A DNA stretch of 24,645 nucleotides from positions 1 through 24,645 of the forward strand of contig CAKPVJ010000033.1 of assembly GCA_934193515.1 (NCBI GenBank), in the 5' to 3' direction. How positions within the stretch are numbered: position 1 is the first letter of the stretch; each line of letters begins with the position of its first letter. The notes below the pieces were generated by a model. That model did no database searches and had not been told where the DNA came from. It saw nothing but the letters and a program-made list of their open reading frames with translations. This stretch comes from an uncultured Megasphaera sp. GTDB lineage: Bacteria > Bacillota > Negativicutes > Veillonellales > Megasphaeraceae. The translations under genes and the position numbers were made by a program. Of this stretch, positions 16,798 to 24,579 are shown in pieces.

Positions 16798-16925
16798 GAG
16801 AAATCCTCCTCTGCATCCCAGAATACGCGATGCCATCATAATATATGTATCAGCGATTGCTGAAACTCCCTATGTCAATCTTGTACCTCAATGCATCCTG
16901 TCATGCAGTATCTGCCGCAGCAGAA

Positions 16926-17948
16926 TCAGAGTCCCTTAGATGCCAGAAAACGAACCAAATCCACAATGCGGCGGGCATAGCCCCATTCGTTGTCATACCA
17001 GGCAACAATCTTGACCATACCGCCGTCCATGACCATATTCAGCGGCAAATCAATCGTCGTCGTATGTTCATTGCCGCGATAATCTACAGAAACGAGTTCA
17101 TCTTCATTGGTATCAATAATGCCGTGATATTTTCCGGCTGCCGCTTGTTTAAATGCAGCATTTAATTCATCCAAGGTAATGTCTTTTTTATCTAATTCTG
17201 CCACAATATCTATAATCGATACATCCGGCGTCGGTACGCGAACAGCCCGGCAGCTCAGCTTGCCTTCAAACTTAGGCAGTACTTTGGTAATGGCTTCGGC
17301 TGCCCCTGTCGTAGTCGGAATAATCGACATGGCTGCCGCACGAGCGCGGCGCAGGTCCCGATGGGATACATCCAGGATTTTTTGGTCTGTTGTATATGAA
17401 TGAATAGACGTTGTCATTCCCCGTTTGACACCATACGTTTCATCTAAAAAGTGTAAAATAGCTGCCAAGCCGCAGGTCGTGCAGGACGCACCGGAAATGA
17501 CGCGGTCTTTTTTGGGGTCGTACTCGTCTTCATTCACGCCAAGTACGACTGTAATATCATCGATAGTAGACGGTGACGTAATAATGACTTTTTTGACGCT
17601 GCCGCCCAGAGGCAGTCTGTCCTGTGAAGACGTATTGATGCGTCCGGAATATACGCCGGATGATTCTACCAGAATATCGACGCCCAAACCGTCCCAATCC
17701 ACGTTCTTTACATTTTTTTCCTGAAACAGCGGATAAAGCTTGCCGTCAACTATAATATTCTGTTCATCATACGATACTTCATTGGGCATAATGCCGTAGA
17801 TGCTGTCATATTTGAGCAAATGAGACATCTGTTTCGGCGTGCCAATATCATTAATTGCTACGATTTCCATGTCATCGGAAAACCGCTGGGCAATTTTGAA
17901 AAAACTTCTTCCTATACGTCCAAATCCGTCTATACCAATTCTTACCAT
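16926..17948 (-). CDS. gap: Divergent type I glyceraldehyde-3-phosphate dehydrogenase (operon copy, gap1)
   Basis: A 340-residue NAD(P)-dependent GAPDH-fold protein placed between cggR (17 bases upstream) and pgk. The Rossmann start GIDGFGRIGR, catalytic Cys156, His183 in SIHSYTTDQ, and NEWGYARR near the C-terminus are all present. The catalytic loop is SCTTCGLAA instead of SCTTNCLAP, so the usual Asn and second Cys are replaced by Cys and Gly. The cofactor region reads INDIGTPKQMSHLLKYDS and the S-loop VSHRDLRRARAAA. Both resemble cyanobacterial and chloroplast GAPDH (NDTGGVKQ, ASHRD) that can use NADPH, with Ser195 in the position known for NADP(H) use. The segment after residue 98 (YSGRINTSSQDRLPLGGS) is also unusual. 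N-terminal codon choice (ATA, GGA, AGA) is less optimal than in gap3. Probably an enzyme, but perhaps with altered activity or role. Confidence 0.9.
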   Translation of the reverse strand: MVRIGIDGFGRIGRSFFKIAQRFSDDMEIVAINDIGTPKQMSHLLKYDSIYGIMPNEVSYDEQNIIVDGKLYPLFQEKNVKNVDWDGLGVDILVESSGVYSGRINTSSQDRLPLGGSVKKVIITSPSTIDDITVVLGVNEDEYDPKKDRVISGASCTTCGLAAILHFLDETYGVKRGMTTSIHSYTTDQKILDVSHRDLRRARAAAMSIIPTTTGAAEAITKVLPKFEGKLSCRAVRVPTPDVSIIDIVAELDKKDITLDELNAAFKQAAAGKYHGIIDTNEDELVSVDYRGNEHTTTIDLPLNMVMDGGMVKIVAWYDNEWGYARRIVDLVRFLASKGL

Positions 17949-17965
17949 GTGTTACACCCTTTCTC

Positions 17966-18988
17966 TTAAATCATATTCATGATTCGTTGAGCTGCTCCTT
18001 CATCTGTCACGAGGGTGCCTGTGCGGCAGGTACGCATCACAGAAAGAATGGCTTCTGCTTTGCTGGTCCCGCCGGCCACAGCAATCACATGTTGATGTTT
18101 GCGAATATCTTTTAATGAAATGCCTATATTATTAGAACCATACAAAATGCGGCCGTCAAAACTGCAGTAACAGCCCAGCGACTCACCGCGGGCGCCTAGT
18201 GTCTGCAGCGTCTGCCTTTGATGGCTTGTCATGCCTCTTTTTTTAGCCATGCGGTCCGCACGGCCGATGCCAAAGAGGACGACCTGTGCTCTTGCCGTCA
18301 TCGCTACGTTTTCTTTGGCCTGCGTATCTGATTCATACATAATCCGAAGGGCCGATTCACTCAAATTTTCCGGCAAGTGAATCATACGGTAGGAGCTGTG
18401 CGTTTTGGCCGCTATACCGGCCGCAATATAATTGGCTTGAAACTCTACATGGTTTCCCATGCTGCCGCGGGCCGGCAGGATAACCGCATTGGCGTTGCTT
18501 TCAGGAAGCATGCGTGCCACTTCTGCCATCGTAGAACCGCCGCTGATAGCCACTATATCGGCACTACCCAGCAAATCGTTTAAAAGCAATGCTCCTTTGC
18601 GCCCCAGTTCTTCCTTCGCTGTTTTGTCATTGTCGCTGTCGCCAGGAACAACATATACGTTTTTCAGCCCCAAGACCTGCCGTATCTTTCGCTGCATATC
18701 ATCCAAATTGTTTAAGCGCAGGAAGCATTCCAATAAGTCCGGCATCAATTTTTTCCCTTCCGGTTCCAGCGATATTCCCATCGTTGTAAACCGGACGATG
18801 CCGCTGCGTCTCAATACATCTACATGAGATCGTACGACTCGTTCAGATAATCCCGACAGGCCGGCAAGCGTACGCCGCCCGACGGGCTCTGCATCAGCAA
18901 TATGACGCAGCAGCAAATATCGTTCTTTAATTGTTCCCATAACATCAGGAGCAATCTTTTGAAAGATACTCAGAGTATCTTGTTCCAT
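17966..18988 (-). CDS. cggR: Central glycolytic genes regulator CggR
   Basis: A 340-residue SorC/DeoR-type repressor. The N-terminal winged helix-turn-helix (about residues 35-70, GRRTLAGLSGLSERVVRSHV) is followed by a sugar-phosphate-binding domain with AISGGSTMAEVARMLP near 150, ILPARGSMGNHVE near 175 and AVAGGTSKAEAI near the C-terminus, which in CggR bind fructose-1,6-bisphosphate. In Bacillus subtilis CggR represses its own gap operon until the sugar bisphosphate accumulates. Here it is not the first gene: it lies 47 bases after gap2 and 17 bases before gap1. The ATG has a GGGAGG site 5 bases upstream. A candidate operator is the palindrome in the gap2 leader. Confidence 0.95.
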   Translation of the reverse strand: MEQDTLSIFQKIAPDVMGTIKERYLLLRHIADAEPVGRRTLAGLSGLSERVVRSHVDVLRRSGIVRFTTMGISLEPEGKKLMPDLLECFLRLNNLDDMQRKIRQVLGLKNVYVVPGDSDNDKTAKEELGRKGALLLNDLLGSADIVAISGGSTMAEVARMLPESNANAVILPARGSMGNHVEFQANYIAAGIAAKTHSSYRMIHLPENLSESALRIMYESDTQAKENVAMTARAQVVLFGIGRADRMAKKRGMTSHQRQTLQTLGARGESLGCYCSFDGRILYGSNNIGISLKDIRKHQHVIAVAGGTSKAEAILSVMRTCRTGTLVTDEGAAQRIMNMI

Positions 18989-19035
18989 CGTTACCTCCCT
19001 ATTTGCCGCTTGTCATGATGCAGGACAGCTCAGAA

Positions 19036-20049
19036 TCAATACCCTTTGGAAGCAATATATGATGCCAAATCGTTTACACGAAGCGAATAGCCCCATTCAT
19101 TATCATACCAAGCGACAACTTTAACCATATTCCCTTCAATAACTTGCGTATCCAGCGAATCAACAATTGAACTATGCGTATCACTAATATAATCCGAAGA
19201 AACAGTCGGGGCTGTCGAATACGCCAAAATCCCCTTCATCGGCCCTTCAGCCCATTTTTTCATGGCAGCATTTACCTCTGCTGCCGTAACATTTGTTTTT
19301 AAAATCGCTACTAAATCCGTCATAGACACATTCGGCGTCGGTACACGCAGTGCCATGCCGGTAAATTTTCCCTGCAGTTCCGGCAGTACCAGCGCCACCG
19401 CTTTTGCCGCTCCCGTCGATGTCGGAATAATCGACTGCGTAGCACAGCGGGCACGCCGCAAATCTTTATGAACGCCATCAACCAGCTGCTGGTCATTCGT
19501 ATATGAATGTACTGTCGTCATCATGCCGCGGACAATACCAAATTCACGAGACAGTACCTTGGCTACCGGGGCCAGGCAGTTTGTCGTGCAGGACCCATTG
19601 GAAATAATATGCTGCGTTGCCGGGTCATAGGTTTCTTCATTGACACCCATGACAATCGTCGCATCCGGGTCTTTGCCTGGTGCCGTAATAATGACTTTCT
19701 TAGCTCCATCAGCTAAATGTTTTGACGCAGAAGCTCTGTCTTTAAACTTCCCCGTCGATTCTACCACAATATCTACACCCATTTTTTTCCATGGGATATT
19801 GGCCGGGTCGGTTTCATTGGTGACAGGAATAAGTCGCCCATCAATCACCAATGCCTGTTTTTCTGTATCAAATGAAACGTCATGGTCCCACGTCCCATGT
19901 ACAGTATCAAATTTCAACAAATCCGCCATAATAGGTCCGACAGAGCGGTTATTGACTGCTGCAATTTCCACTTCCGGATGCAGCAAGGATGTACGAAACG
20001 TACATCTGCCAATTCTGCCAAAGCCACTAATACCAATTTTTACTGCCAT
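19036..20049 (-). CDS. gap: Type I glyceraldehyde-3-phosphate dehydrogenase, GapB-like cofactor site (gap2)
   Basis: A 337-residue GAPDH and the first gene of the gap2-cggR-gap1-pgk-tpiA operon. The catalytic motif is canonical (NGSCTTNCLAP, Cys154) with VHSYTNDQ and NEWGYSLRVNDL. The NAD-selecting Asp is replaced: the region reads AVNNRSVGPIMADLLKFD, so Asn34 is followed by Arg35. The S-loop has GVHKDLRRARC in place of LPHKD. Loss of the acidic residue with a new arginine is the pattern expected for NADP preference, as in gluconeogenic GapB of Bacillus subtilis, where this Asp is also missing. The AAAGGAGG site and ATG are clear. Its assignment as NADP-linked is inference from these positions only. 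Confidence 0.93.
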   Translation of the reverse strand: MAVKIGISGFGRIGRCTFRTSLLHPEVEIAAVNNRSVGPIMADLLKFDTVHGTWDHDVSFDTEKQALVIDGRLIPVTNETDPANIPWKKMGVDIVVESTGKFKDRASASKHLADGAKKVIITAPGKDPDATIVMGVNEETYDPATQHIISNGSCTTNCLAPVAKVLSREFGIVRGMMTTVHSYTNDQQLVDGVHKDLRRARCATQSIIPTSTGAAKAVALVLPELQGKFTGMALRVPTPNVSMTDLVAILKTNVTAAEVNAAMKKWAEGPMKGILAYSTAPTVSSDYISDTHSSIVDSLDTQVIEGNMVKVVAWYDNEWGYSLRVNDLASYIASKGY

Positions 20050-20085
20050 TGCGTTTCCTCCTTTTGAAAGACACTGCTACAGCTC

Positions 20086-20099
20086 TATGCAGCTGCATA
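20086..20099. promoter_or_regulatory. Palindrome in the gap2-cggR operon leader, candidate operator
   Basis: A perfect 14-bp palindrome (TATGCAGCTGCATA) lies about 25-39 bases downstream of the predicted transcription start and 37 bases before the gap2 ATG. The position suits a roadblock-type operator such as that of CggR, although it does not match the Bacillus CggR consensus. Confidence 0.4.
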
Positions 20100-20130
20100 A
20101 AAAAGCCATACCTTCTGTAGTCCATTGATT

Positions 20131-20159
20131 AGTATACTCTTGTATATTTATCTTGTAAA
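20131..20159 (-). promoter_or_regulatory. Predicted promoter of the gap2-cggR-gap1-pgk-tpiA operon
   Basis: The minus strand reads TTTACA (20159-20154), a 17-base spacer and TATACT (20136-20131). Both hexamers are close to consensus with ideal spacing. The predicted start is near 20124, giving a 75-base leader that contains the 14-bp palindrome. Confidence 0.7.
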
Positions 20160-20282
20160 CTATTTAATGGATTTATGTCGTTTCCTTTGGATTATGACGC
20201 ATTTTTATTTATTTTATATCTTTTAGTATATGCTACTTTACTTGTGTATTTGTTTTACTATTTGTTTTAAATACAGGATACA

Positions 20283-21809
20283 CTATTTACGTACCAGCAA
20301 ACTTTTACCAGTCATTTCAGCCGGAATCTTCATGCCAGCCAGTTGTAAAAGTGTCGGTGCTACGTCTGCCAAAATACCATCCTGCAGCGTATCTTGTTTG
20401 TGTTCTTCACTGACTAAGATACAAGGAACATGATTGGTCGTATGAGCTGTATACGGGCATCCCGTTTCCGGGTCAGCCATCTGTTCAGCATTGCCATGGT
20501 CTGCAATGATAAGCAGCTGTCCGTCTACTGTTTTCAACGCTTCTATAATCTGGCCTACACAGGTATCTACTGTTTCTACGGCTTTAATAGCAGCTTTTAA
20601 CACGCCCGTATGGCCTACCATATCCGGATTGGCAAAGTTAAGCATAATCATATCATACTTAGCAGCTTTTATCTGTTCAATGACTTTTTCCGTGACAATT
20701 GGTGCGTTCATTTCCGGCTGTAAATCATAGGTTGCTACCTTTGGCGAAGGTACAAGAATACGGTCTTCACCCACATTCGGCGTTTCTTCGCCGCCATTGA
20801 AGAAATACGTCACATGGGCGTATTTTTCAGTTTCAGCAATGCGAAGCTGTGTCTTGCCAGCTTTTGCCAATACTTCACCCAGCGTGTTGGGAATCGTTTC
20901 TTTATCGTACACTACATGTGCCGGCAGGTCATCTTCATAGCGTGTCATCGTCGCAAAGTATACATCCAATTTCTTCGGACGGGCAAATCCCGTAAAGTCA
21001 TCACTGACAAACGCCGTCGTCAGCTGACGCGCGCGGTCCGGACGGAAATTGAAAAATACCAAGCTATCATCATCTTCTACAGGATGCTTATGAATGACTG
21101 TCGGTACTACAAATTCGTCAGAAACATCAGCAGCATAGGAATTTTTTAAGCAAGTCTGTGCATCCGGTGCAGTATTTCCTTCACCAAGGGCAACAGCATC
21201 ATACGCTTTGGCAACGCGTTCCCATCGTTTGTCGCGGTCCATTGCATAGTAACGGCCGCTGATGGTTGCAATTTCACCTACGCCGAGTTCTTGGCATTTG
21301 TCTTCCAATTCCTGCAGGTATTCACCGGCACTGCGCGGCAATACATCACGGCCATCCAAAAATGCATGTACATATACATTTTTCAGGCCGTATTGTTTTG
21401 CCATCTGCAGCAAGCCAAACAAATGCTGTTCACTGCTGTGTACACCGCCTGGAGAAACTAAGCCAAGCAAATGCAGAGCAGAACCCTTTTTCTTGACATT
21501 TTCCATAGCTTCGACCAATACAGGCTTTTTGAAAAAGGTTCCTTCTTTAATATCTTTCGTGATTTTCGTCAATGCCTGGTAAACAATACGTCCGGCACCA
21601 ATGTTTAAATGCCCGACTTCAGAGTTGCCGATTTGTCCATCGGGAAGCCCTACGTCTTCACCGGACGCACCCAAATAGGAATGGGGATATTCCTGCCAAA
21701 GCTTCGGCAGTACTTTCAAATCAGCTTGTGCTACAGCATTGTCTTTTTCACTTGTACTGCAGCCAAAGCCATCCATAATGACCAGCATTACAGGTTTCTT
21801 TTTTGTCAT
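20283..21809 (-). CDS. gpmI: 2,3-bisphosphoglycerate-independent phosphoglycerate mutase
   Basis: Interconverts 3- and 2-phosphoglycerate with two Mn2+ ions. It is 508 residues, the usual iPGM length. Metal and catalytic features of the alkaline phosphatase superfamily are visible: IMDGFG near residue 11, the phosphoserine loop GNSEVGHLNIGAGR with Ser63, the substrate segment FLDGRDV near 150, NFRPDRARQL near 258, and IADHGNAEQM near 440. The ATG follows an AGGGAGAAAG site. It lies after gap3 with a terminator-like hairpin between, so it is expressed by read-through or from a promoter I could not locate. No clear terminator follows it. Confidence 0.98.
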   Translation of the reverse strand: MTKKKPVMLVIMDGFGCSTSEKDNAVAQADLKVLPKLWQEYPHSYLGASGEDVGLPDGQIGNSEVGHLNIGAGRIVYQALTKITKDIKEGTFFKKPVLVEAMENVKKKGSALHLLGLVSPGGVHSSEQHLFGLLQMAKQYGLKNVYVHAFLDGRDVLPRSAGEYLQELEDKCQELGVGEIATISGRYYAMDRDKRWERVAKAYDAVALGEGNTAPDAQTCLKNSYAADVSDEFVVPTVIHKHPVEDDDSLVFFNFRPDRARQLTTAFVSDDFTGFARPKKLDVYFATMTRYEDDLPAHVVYDKETIPNTLGEVLAKAGKTQLRIAETEKYAHVTYFFNGGEETPNVGEDRILVPSPKVATYDLQPEMNAPIVTEKVIEQIKAAKYDMIMLNFANPDMVGHTGVLKAAIKAVETVDTCVGQIIEALKTVDGQLLIIADHGNAEQMADPETGCPYTAHTTNHVPCILVSEEHKQDTLQDGILADVAPTLLQLAGMKIPAEMTGKSLLVRK

Positions 21810-21853
21810 AATTCTTTCTCCCTCGATTCGTGTTCTCTTTGCCTAGAGAAACG

Positions 21854-21890
21854 AAAAGGCAGGGACTTGCGCAATCCCTGCCTTTTATTC
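21854..21890 (-). terminator. Terminator between gap3 and gpmI
   Basis: A 12-bp stem (21854-21865 with 21875-21886, AAAAGGCAGGGA) with a 9-base loop lies in the gap3-gpmI interval. The stem's own U tracts and the following T-rich sequence (CGTTTCTC on the minus strand) make it a good terminator, possibly partial so that some gap3 transcripts continue into gpmI. Confidence 0.75.
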
Positions 21891-21957
21891 TTTCATTTCA
21901 ATGTCAATCTGGATTTGTAACGGGAGGCTTACCCGTCGGGAAATGCGTCGCTACAAA

Positions 21958-22986
21958 TTAGTGTTTGCTGTTGTAATCGTTCATAGTAGCAATGAGGCTG
22001 AGGACTTTGTTGGAGTAGCCAATTTCATTGTCATACCAAGAAACAACTTTTACGAATGTATCTGTAAGAGCGATACCTGCTTTAGCATCAAAGATAGAAG
22101 TAAGCGGGCAGCCGAGGAAATCGGAAGATACAACAGCGTCTTCAGTATAACCAAGAATGCCTTTGAGTTCGCCTTCAGAAGCTTTTTTCATTGCTGCGCA
22201 GATTTCGTCGTATGTAGCCGGTTTAGCGAGGTTTACTGTGAGGTCAACAACAGAAACATCGAGAGTCGGTACACGCATGGACATACCTGTCAATTTGCCG
22301 TTCAATTCCGGAATAACTTTGCCTACAGCTTTAGCTGCGCCTGTGGAAGACGGAATGATGTTGCCGGCTGCTGCACGGCCGCCGCGCCAATCTTTCATGG
22401 ACGGGCCATCAACTGTTTTCTGTGTAGCTGTAGTGGAATGAACCGTTGTCATGAGGCCTTCTTTGATACCGAATGCATCATTGAGGACTTTAGCAATCGG
22501 AGCCAAGCAGTTTGTCGTGCAGGATGCGTTGGAAACAATTGTCTGCCCTTTATATGTATCGGTGTTAACGCCGCAAACAAACATATCTGCCTGACGACCA
22601 TCTTCACCCTGTTTGGAAGGAGCGGAGAGTACTACATATTTAGCACCAGCCTGCAAATGTTTTTCAGCGAGATCCATCGTAAGGAAACGGCCTGTAGATT
22701 CAACAACGTATTCAGCGCCAACTTCGTCCCATTTGAGGTTTGCCGGGTCTTTTTCAGCTGTTACGCGGATCGCTTTGCCATTGACGATCAGCTGGCTTTT
22801 TTCAACGTCAGCTTCAATAGTACCATCAAAATGGCCATGCATGGTATCATATTTGAGCATATAAGCCATGTAATCAACAGGGCACAAATCATTAATGCCT
22901 ACGATTTCAATATCGTCGCGAGTCTGTGCTGCGCGGAAAACAAAACGACCAATACGACCAAAACCATTAATACCAACTTTAATCAT
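21958..22986 (-). CDS. gapA: NAD-dependent glyceraldehyde-3-phosphate dehydrogenase (gap3, GapA-like)
   Basis: The likely main glycolytic GAPDH, 342 residues. It closely follows the E. coli GapA pattern: INDLCPVDYMAYMLKYDTMH with the NAD-selecting Asp33, SNASCTTNCLAP with Cys156, VHSTTATQKTVDGPS in the histidine region, KDWRGGRAAAGNIIPSSTG, and NEIGYSNKVL near the end (usually NETGYSNKVL). An in-frame ATG 10 codons earlier (23016) is open, but AAGGAG lies 10 bases before the ATG at 22986, and the Rossmann fold begins there. The N-terminal coding region uses GGT, CGT, GTT and ATT almost throughout, as in highly expressed genes. It stands outside the CggR operon, with its own promoter and terminator. 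Confidence 0.96.
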   Translation of the reverse strand: MIKVGINGFGRIGRFVFRAAQTRDDIEIVGINDLCPVDYMAYMLKYDTMHGHFDGTIEADVEKSQLIVNGKAIRVTAEKDPANLKWDEVGAEYVVESTGRFLTMDLAEKHLQAGAKYVVLSAPSKQGEDGRQADMFVCGVNTDTYKGQTIVSNASCTTNCLAPIAKVLNDAFGIKEGLMTTVHSTTATQKTVDGPSMKDWRGGRAAAGNIIPSSTGAAKAVGKVIPELNGKLTGMSMRVPTLDVSVVDLTVNLAKPATYDEICAAMKKASEGELKGILGYTEDAVVSSDFLGCPLTSIFDAKAGIALTDTFVKVVSWYDNEIGYSNKVLSLIATMNDYNSKH

Positions 22987-23057
22987 TGTCGATACACTCC
23001 TTTTTACAAAACCCATTATTCAAATATTTAGTATCGTTTTACTTGTCTTACACGTTT

Positions 23058-23086
23058 AGTATGCCATATCGGGTACATTTTTGCAA
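23058..23086 (-). promoter_or_regulatory. Predicted promoter of gap3
   Basis: The minus strand has TTGCAA (23086-23081), a 17-base spacer ending in TGG, and CATACT (23063-23058), that is, an extended -10. The predicted start is near 23051. An imperfect GGGACGT/ACGCCC inverted repeat lies just upstream at 23093-23108. Confidence 0.6.
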
Positions 23087-23136
23087 TGCTATGGGCGTTT
23101 TACGTCCCACTTTATTTACAGCATATGCCGTATTCT

Positions 23137-23898
23137 CTATTGAATCCGGCAAGCTGCTGCAGCAATCCCTGCATATTCTTTAATAGCTAAACAGGAATGA
23201 TATAAAATATATGCCTGCGGCACGATAGAATAAGCAGACAAATGAAACGAATCACTGGCCCGATAATCACAAGGATACGGTGTAAAGTCCATTTCTTCTC
23301 TAGCAAAAAACCGCACAGCCCGCGGCATATGAAAGGCACTGGTAACTACAATAGGATGATTCCAATTATTTTTTTGACACAACGCTTTGGTAAACGCAGC
23401 ATTTTCCGCTGTATTGCGGCTTTTTGCATCTATATAAATCATATCAGAAGGTACGTCCAGCGATAATAACAGTCTTTTTTCTATTTCTGCTTCGTTGGCA
23501 TCTCCATCCAGTAAAGCCCCGCCGGATAAAATAATAGGAAGATGCAGCGCTTTTTGCAGGCGAAGCGCTGTCAAAAACCGATTAGCTGCCGCTTCCCCGA
23601 CTTGTCCTGTGCCGTCAAAATCAGGCACACCAGCTCTGGCACCGCCGCCCAGCAGGACAATGACATCCCCCTGCACTTCCTGCGCCGTCGGCTGCGAACA
23701 CTGCCGTTCCAACGGCCACAGCAGCGCATCGCCAATCGGTTCCAGCGACAATGCATATAACACCAGCGTAACAGCAAGCAATCCTTTACGTCCCCGGCTC
23801 TGATGCCGAAACATATAAATAAGCACCGCAATCAAGGCAACGATAATGCCTCCCAGCGGCAAAATCCATAAATAAATCCATTTTATAATATATAACAT
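23137..23898 (-). CDS. YdcF/ElyC-like DUF218 membrane protein
   Basis: A protein of about 253 residues with two N-terminal membrane helices (LPLGGIIVALIAVLIYMF and LLAVTLVLYALSL) and an extracytoplasmic DUF218 domain. Family motifs are VIVLLGGGA near residue 80, ILSGGALLDGDANEAE near 125, SRNTAENAAFTKAL near 160, and VVTSAFHMPRAVRFF near 185. The E. coli relatives SanA and ElyC are linked to envelope integrity and lipid-carrier metabolism; the biochemical activity is not settled. The start is uncertain: ATG at 23898 is preferred because it begins just before the first helix, while a GTG eight codons earlier is also open; neither has a strong ribosome binding site. Transcribed alone, with an extended -10 promoter upstream. 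Confidence 0.85.
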   Translation of the reverse strand: MLYIIKWIYLWILPLGGIIVALIAVLIYMFRHQSRGRKGLLAVTLVLYALSLEPIGDALLWPLERQCSQPTAQEVQGDVIVLLGGGARAGVPDFDGTGQVGEAAANRFLTALRLQKALHLPIILSGGALLDGDANEAEIEKRLLLSLDVPSDMIYIDAKSRNTAENAAFTKALCQKNNWNHPIVVTSAFHMPRAVRFFAREEMDFTPYPCDYRASDSFHLSAYSIVPQAYILYHSCLAIKEYAGIAAAACRIQ

Positions 23899-23949
23899 GA
23901 AGACATCCCATCTTTCTTCCACACTAGTTTTACTCTGTAGTACGGCCCT

Positions 23950-23958
23950 ATTATAACA
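23950..23958 (-). promoter_or_regulatory. Predicted extended -10 promoter of the ydcF-like gene
   Basis: The minus strand reads TGT followed by a perfect TATAAT (23955-23950), with the start expected near 23943, about 45 bases before the ATG. No good -35 is seen. Confidence 0.5.
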
Positions 23959-24041
23959 CAGTTAGACTTATATGATATAAATTCCTTTTGAAGATTTCCG
24001 CACAATATTGCGTCTCCCCCCTTACGAATTCGTGCAAGATA

Positions 24042-24055
24042 TGATATACTATAAT
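24042..24055 (+). promoter_or_regulatory. Predicted ssrA promoter (-10 region)
   Basis: Overlapping -10 candidates, an extended TGATATACT (24042-24050) and TATAAT (24050-24055), lie 8-13 bases before the mature tmRNA 5' end. The -35 is poor (TTACGA at 24022). Confidence 0.55.
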
Positions 24056-24062
24056 AATCCAT

Positions 24063-24415
24063 GGGGATGTAAAGGTTTCGACGTGGATGGTTGTATCATG
24101 AATAGCGAGTCGGGGTTTCATCAGCCCGTAAAACGGTGAACCTTTAAATTAAACGCAAAAGAAGAAAATTTTGCTTTAGCTGCCTAAGGGCGGCTAACGT
24201 CTCTTTCTGCTAATCCTGCGGGCAGATTGCAGACGTCACTTAGCGGGATACCCTGCAGCCACTGCTTGAAAGCTGCAGCGGGAAACTCACAAGCTGGAAC
24301 AGTCTAGTTTGTCCTTGTACGGCAACTGTTCGAGATACCAAACAATGGACTGCACTCGGAGAAGTTCATGGGGCTGCATTTGCGGACAGGAGTTCGACTC
24401 TCCTCATCTCCACCA
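24063..24415 (+). ncRNA. ssrA: tmRNA (transfer-messenger RNA)
   Basis: Rescues stalled ribosomes and tags the unfinished peptide for proteolysis, with SmpB. The 353-base RNA begins GGGGATG, which pairs with CATCTCC at 24405-24411 to form the tRNA-like acceptor stem, followed by an encoded ACCA end. The 5' GTAAAGGTTTCGACGTGGAT and the 3' GGAGTTCGACTCTCC T-arm are diagnostic. The tag reading frame ends at TAA (24185-24187) and encodes NAKEENFALAA, or AKEENFALAA if the resume codon is GCA at 24155; with the tRNA-borne Ala the tag would be A-NAKEENFALAA. smpB is not in the window. The gene is followed by its own terminator. Confidence 0.97.
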
Positions 24416-24442
24416 TATCATTTGCCATTACGCATAATACAT

Positions 24443-24458
24443 TATGCCGTGCGGCATA
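24443..24458. repeat. Small inverted repeat after ssrA
   Basis: A 6-bp stem TATGCC/GGCATA with a GTGC loop lies between the tmRNA end and its terminator. It may be part of the 3' trailer of the precursor. No function is assigned. Confidence 0.4.
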
Positions 24459-24478
24459 CGGCTGTAAGCCTATATCAC

Positions 24479-24512
24479 AAAAGCCAGCGTCTTAGTATGC
24501 TGGCTTTTTTTG
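24479..24512 (+). terminator. Terminator of ssrA
   Basis: The AAAAGCCAGC/GCTGGCTTTT stem with a 10-base loop and a run of seven Ts is a strong intrinsic terminator on the plus strand, 64 bases past the tmRNA CCA end. Confidence 0.92.
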
Positions 24513-24579
24513 TTCAAACCACTAACCATTTTCATTTTATCTTTTATTTTACTGAAAATATAAATTATATGATGAATTG

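Noticed and set aside
16798..16925. Internal promoter between gap1 and pgk (TTGACA and a TATTAT-like -10)
   Set aside because: The hexamers are separated by far more than 19 bases, so they cannot form one promoter.
21908..21957. Structured RNA element right after gap3 (TTTGTA/TACAAA with inner ACGGG/CCCGT)
   Set aside because: The helices are short with a long unpaired side, and no known family is recognised. The nearby terminator explains most of the interval.
21901..23031. Long plus-strand open frame of 376 codons opposite gap3
   Set aside because: It is a shadow of the highly biased codon use of gap3 on the other strand. It has no ribosome binding site and no recognisable domain, with cysteine- and Phe-rich nonsense composition.
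23093..23108. CggR-like operator upstream of gap3 (GGGACGT...ACGCCC)
   Set aside because: The inverted repeat is imperfect, lies upstream of the -35 and does not resemble the repeat structure of known CggR sites closely enough.
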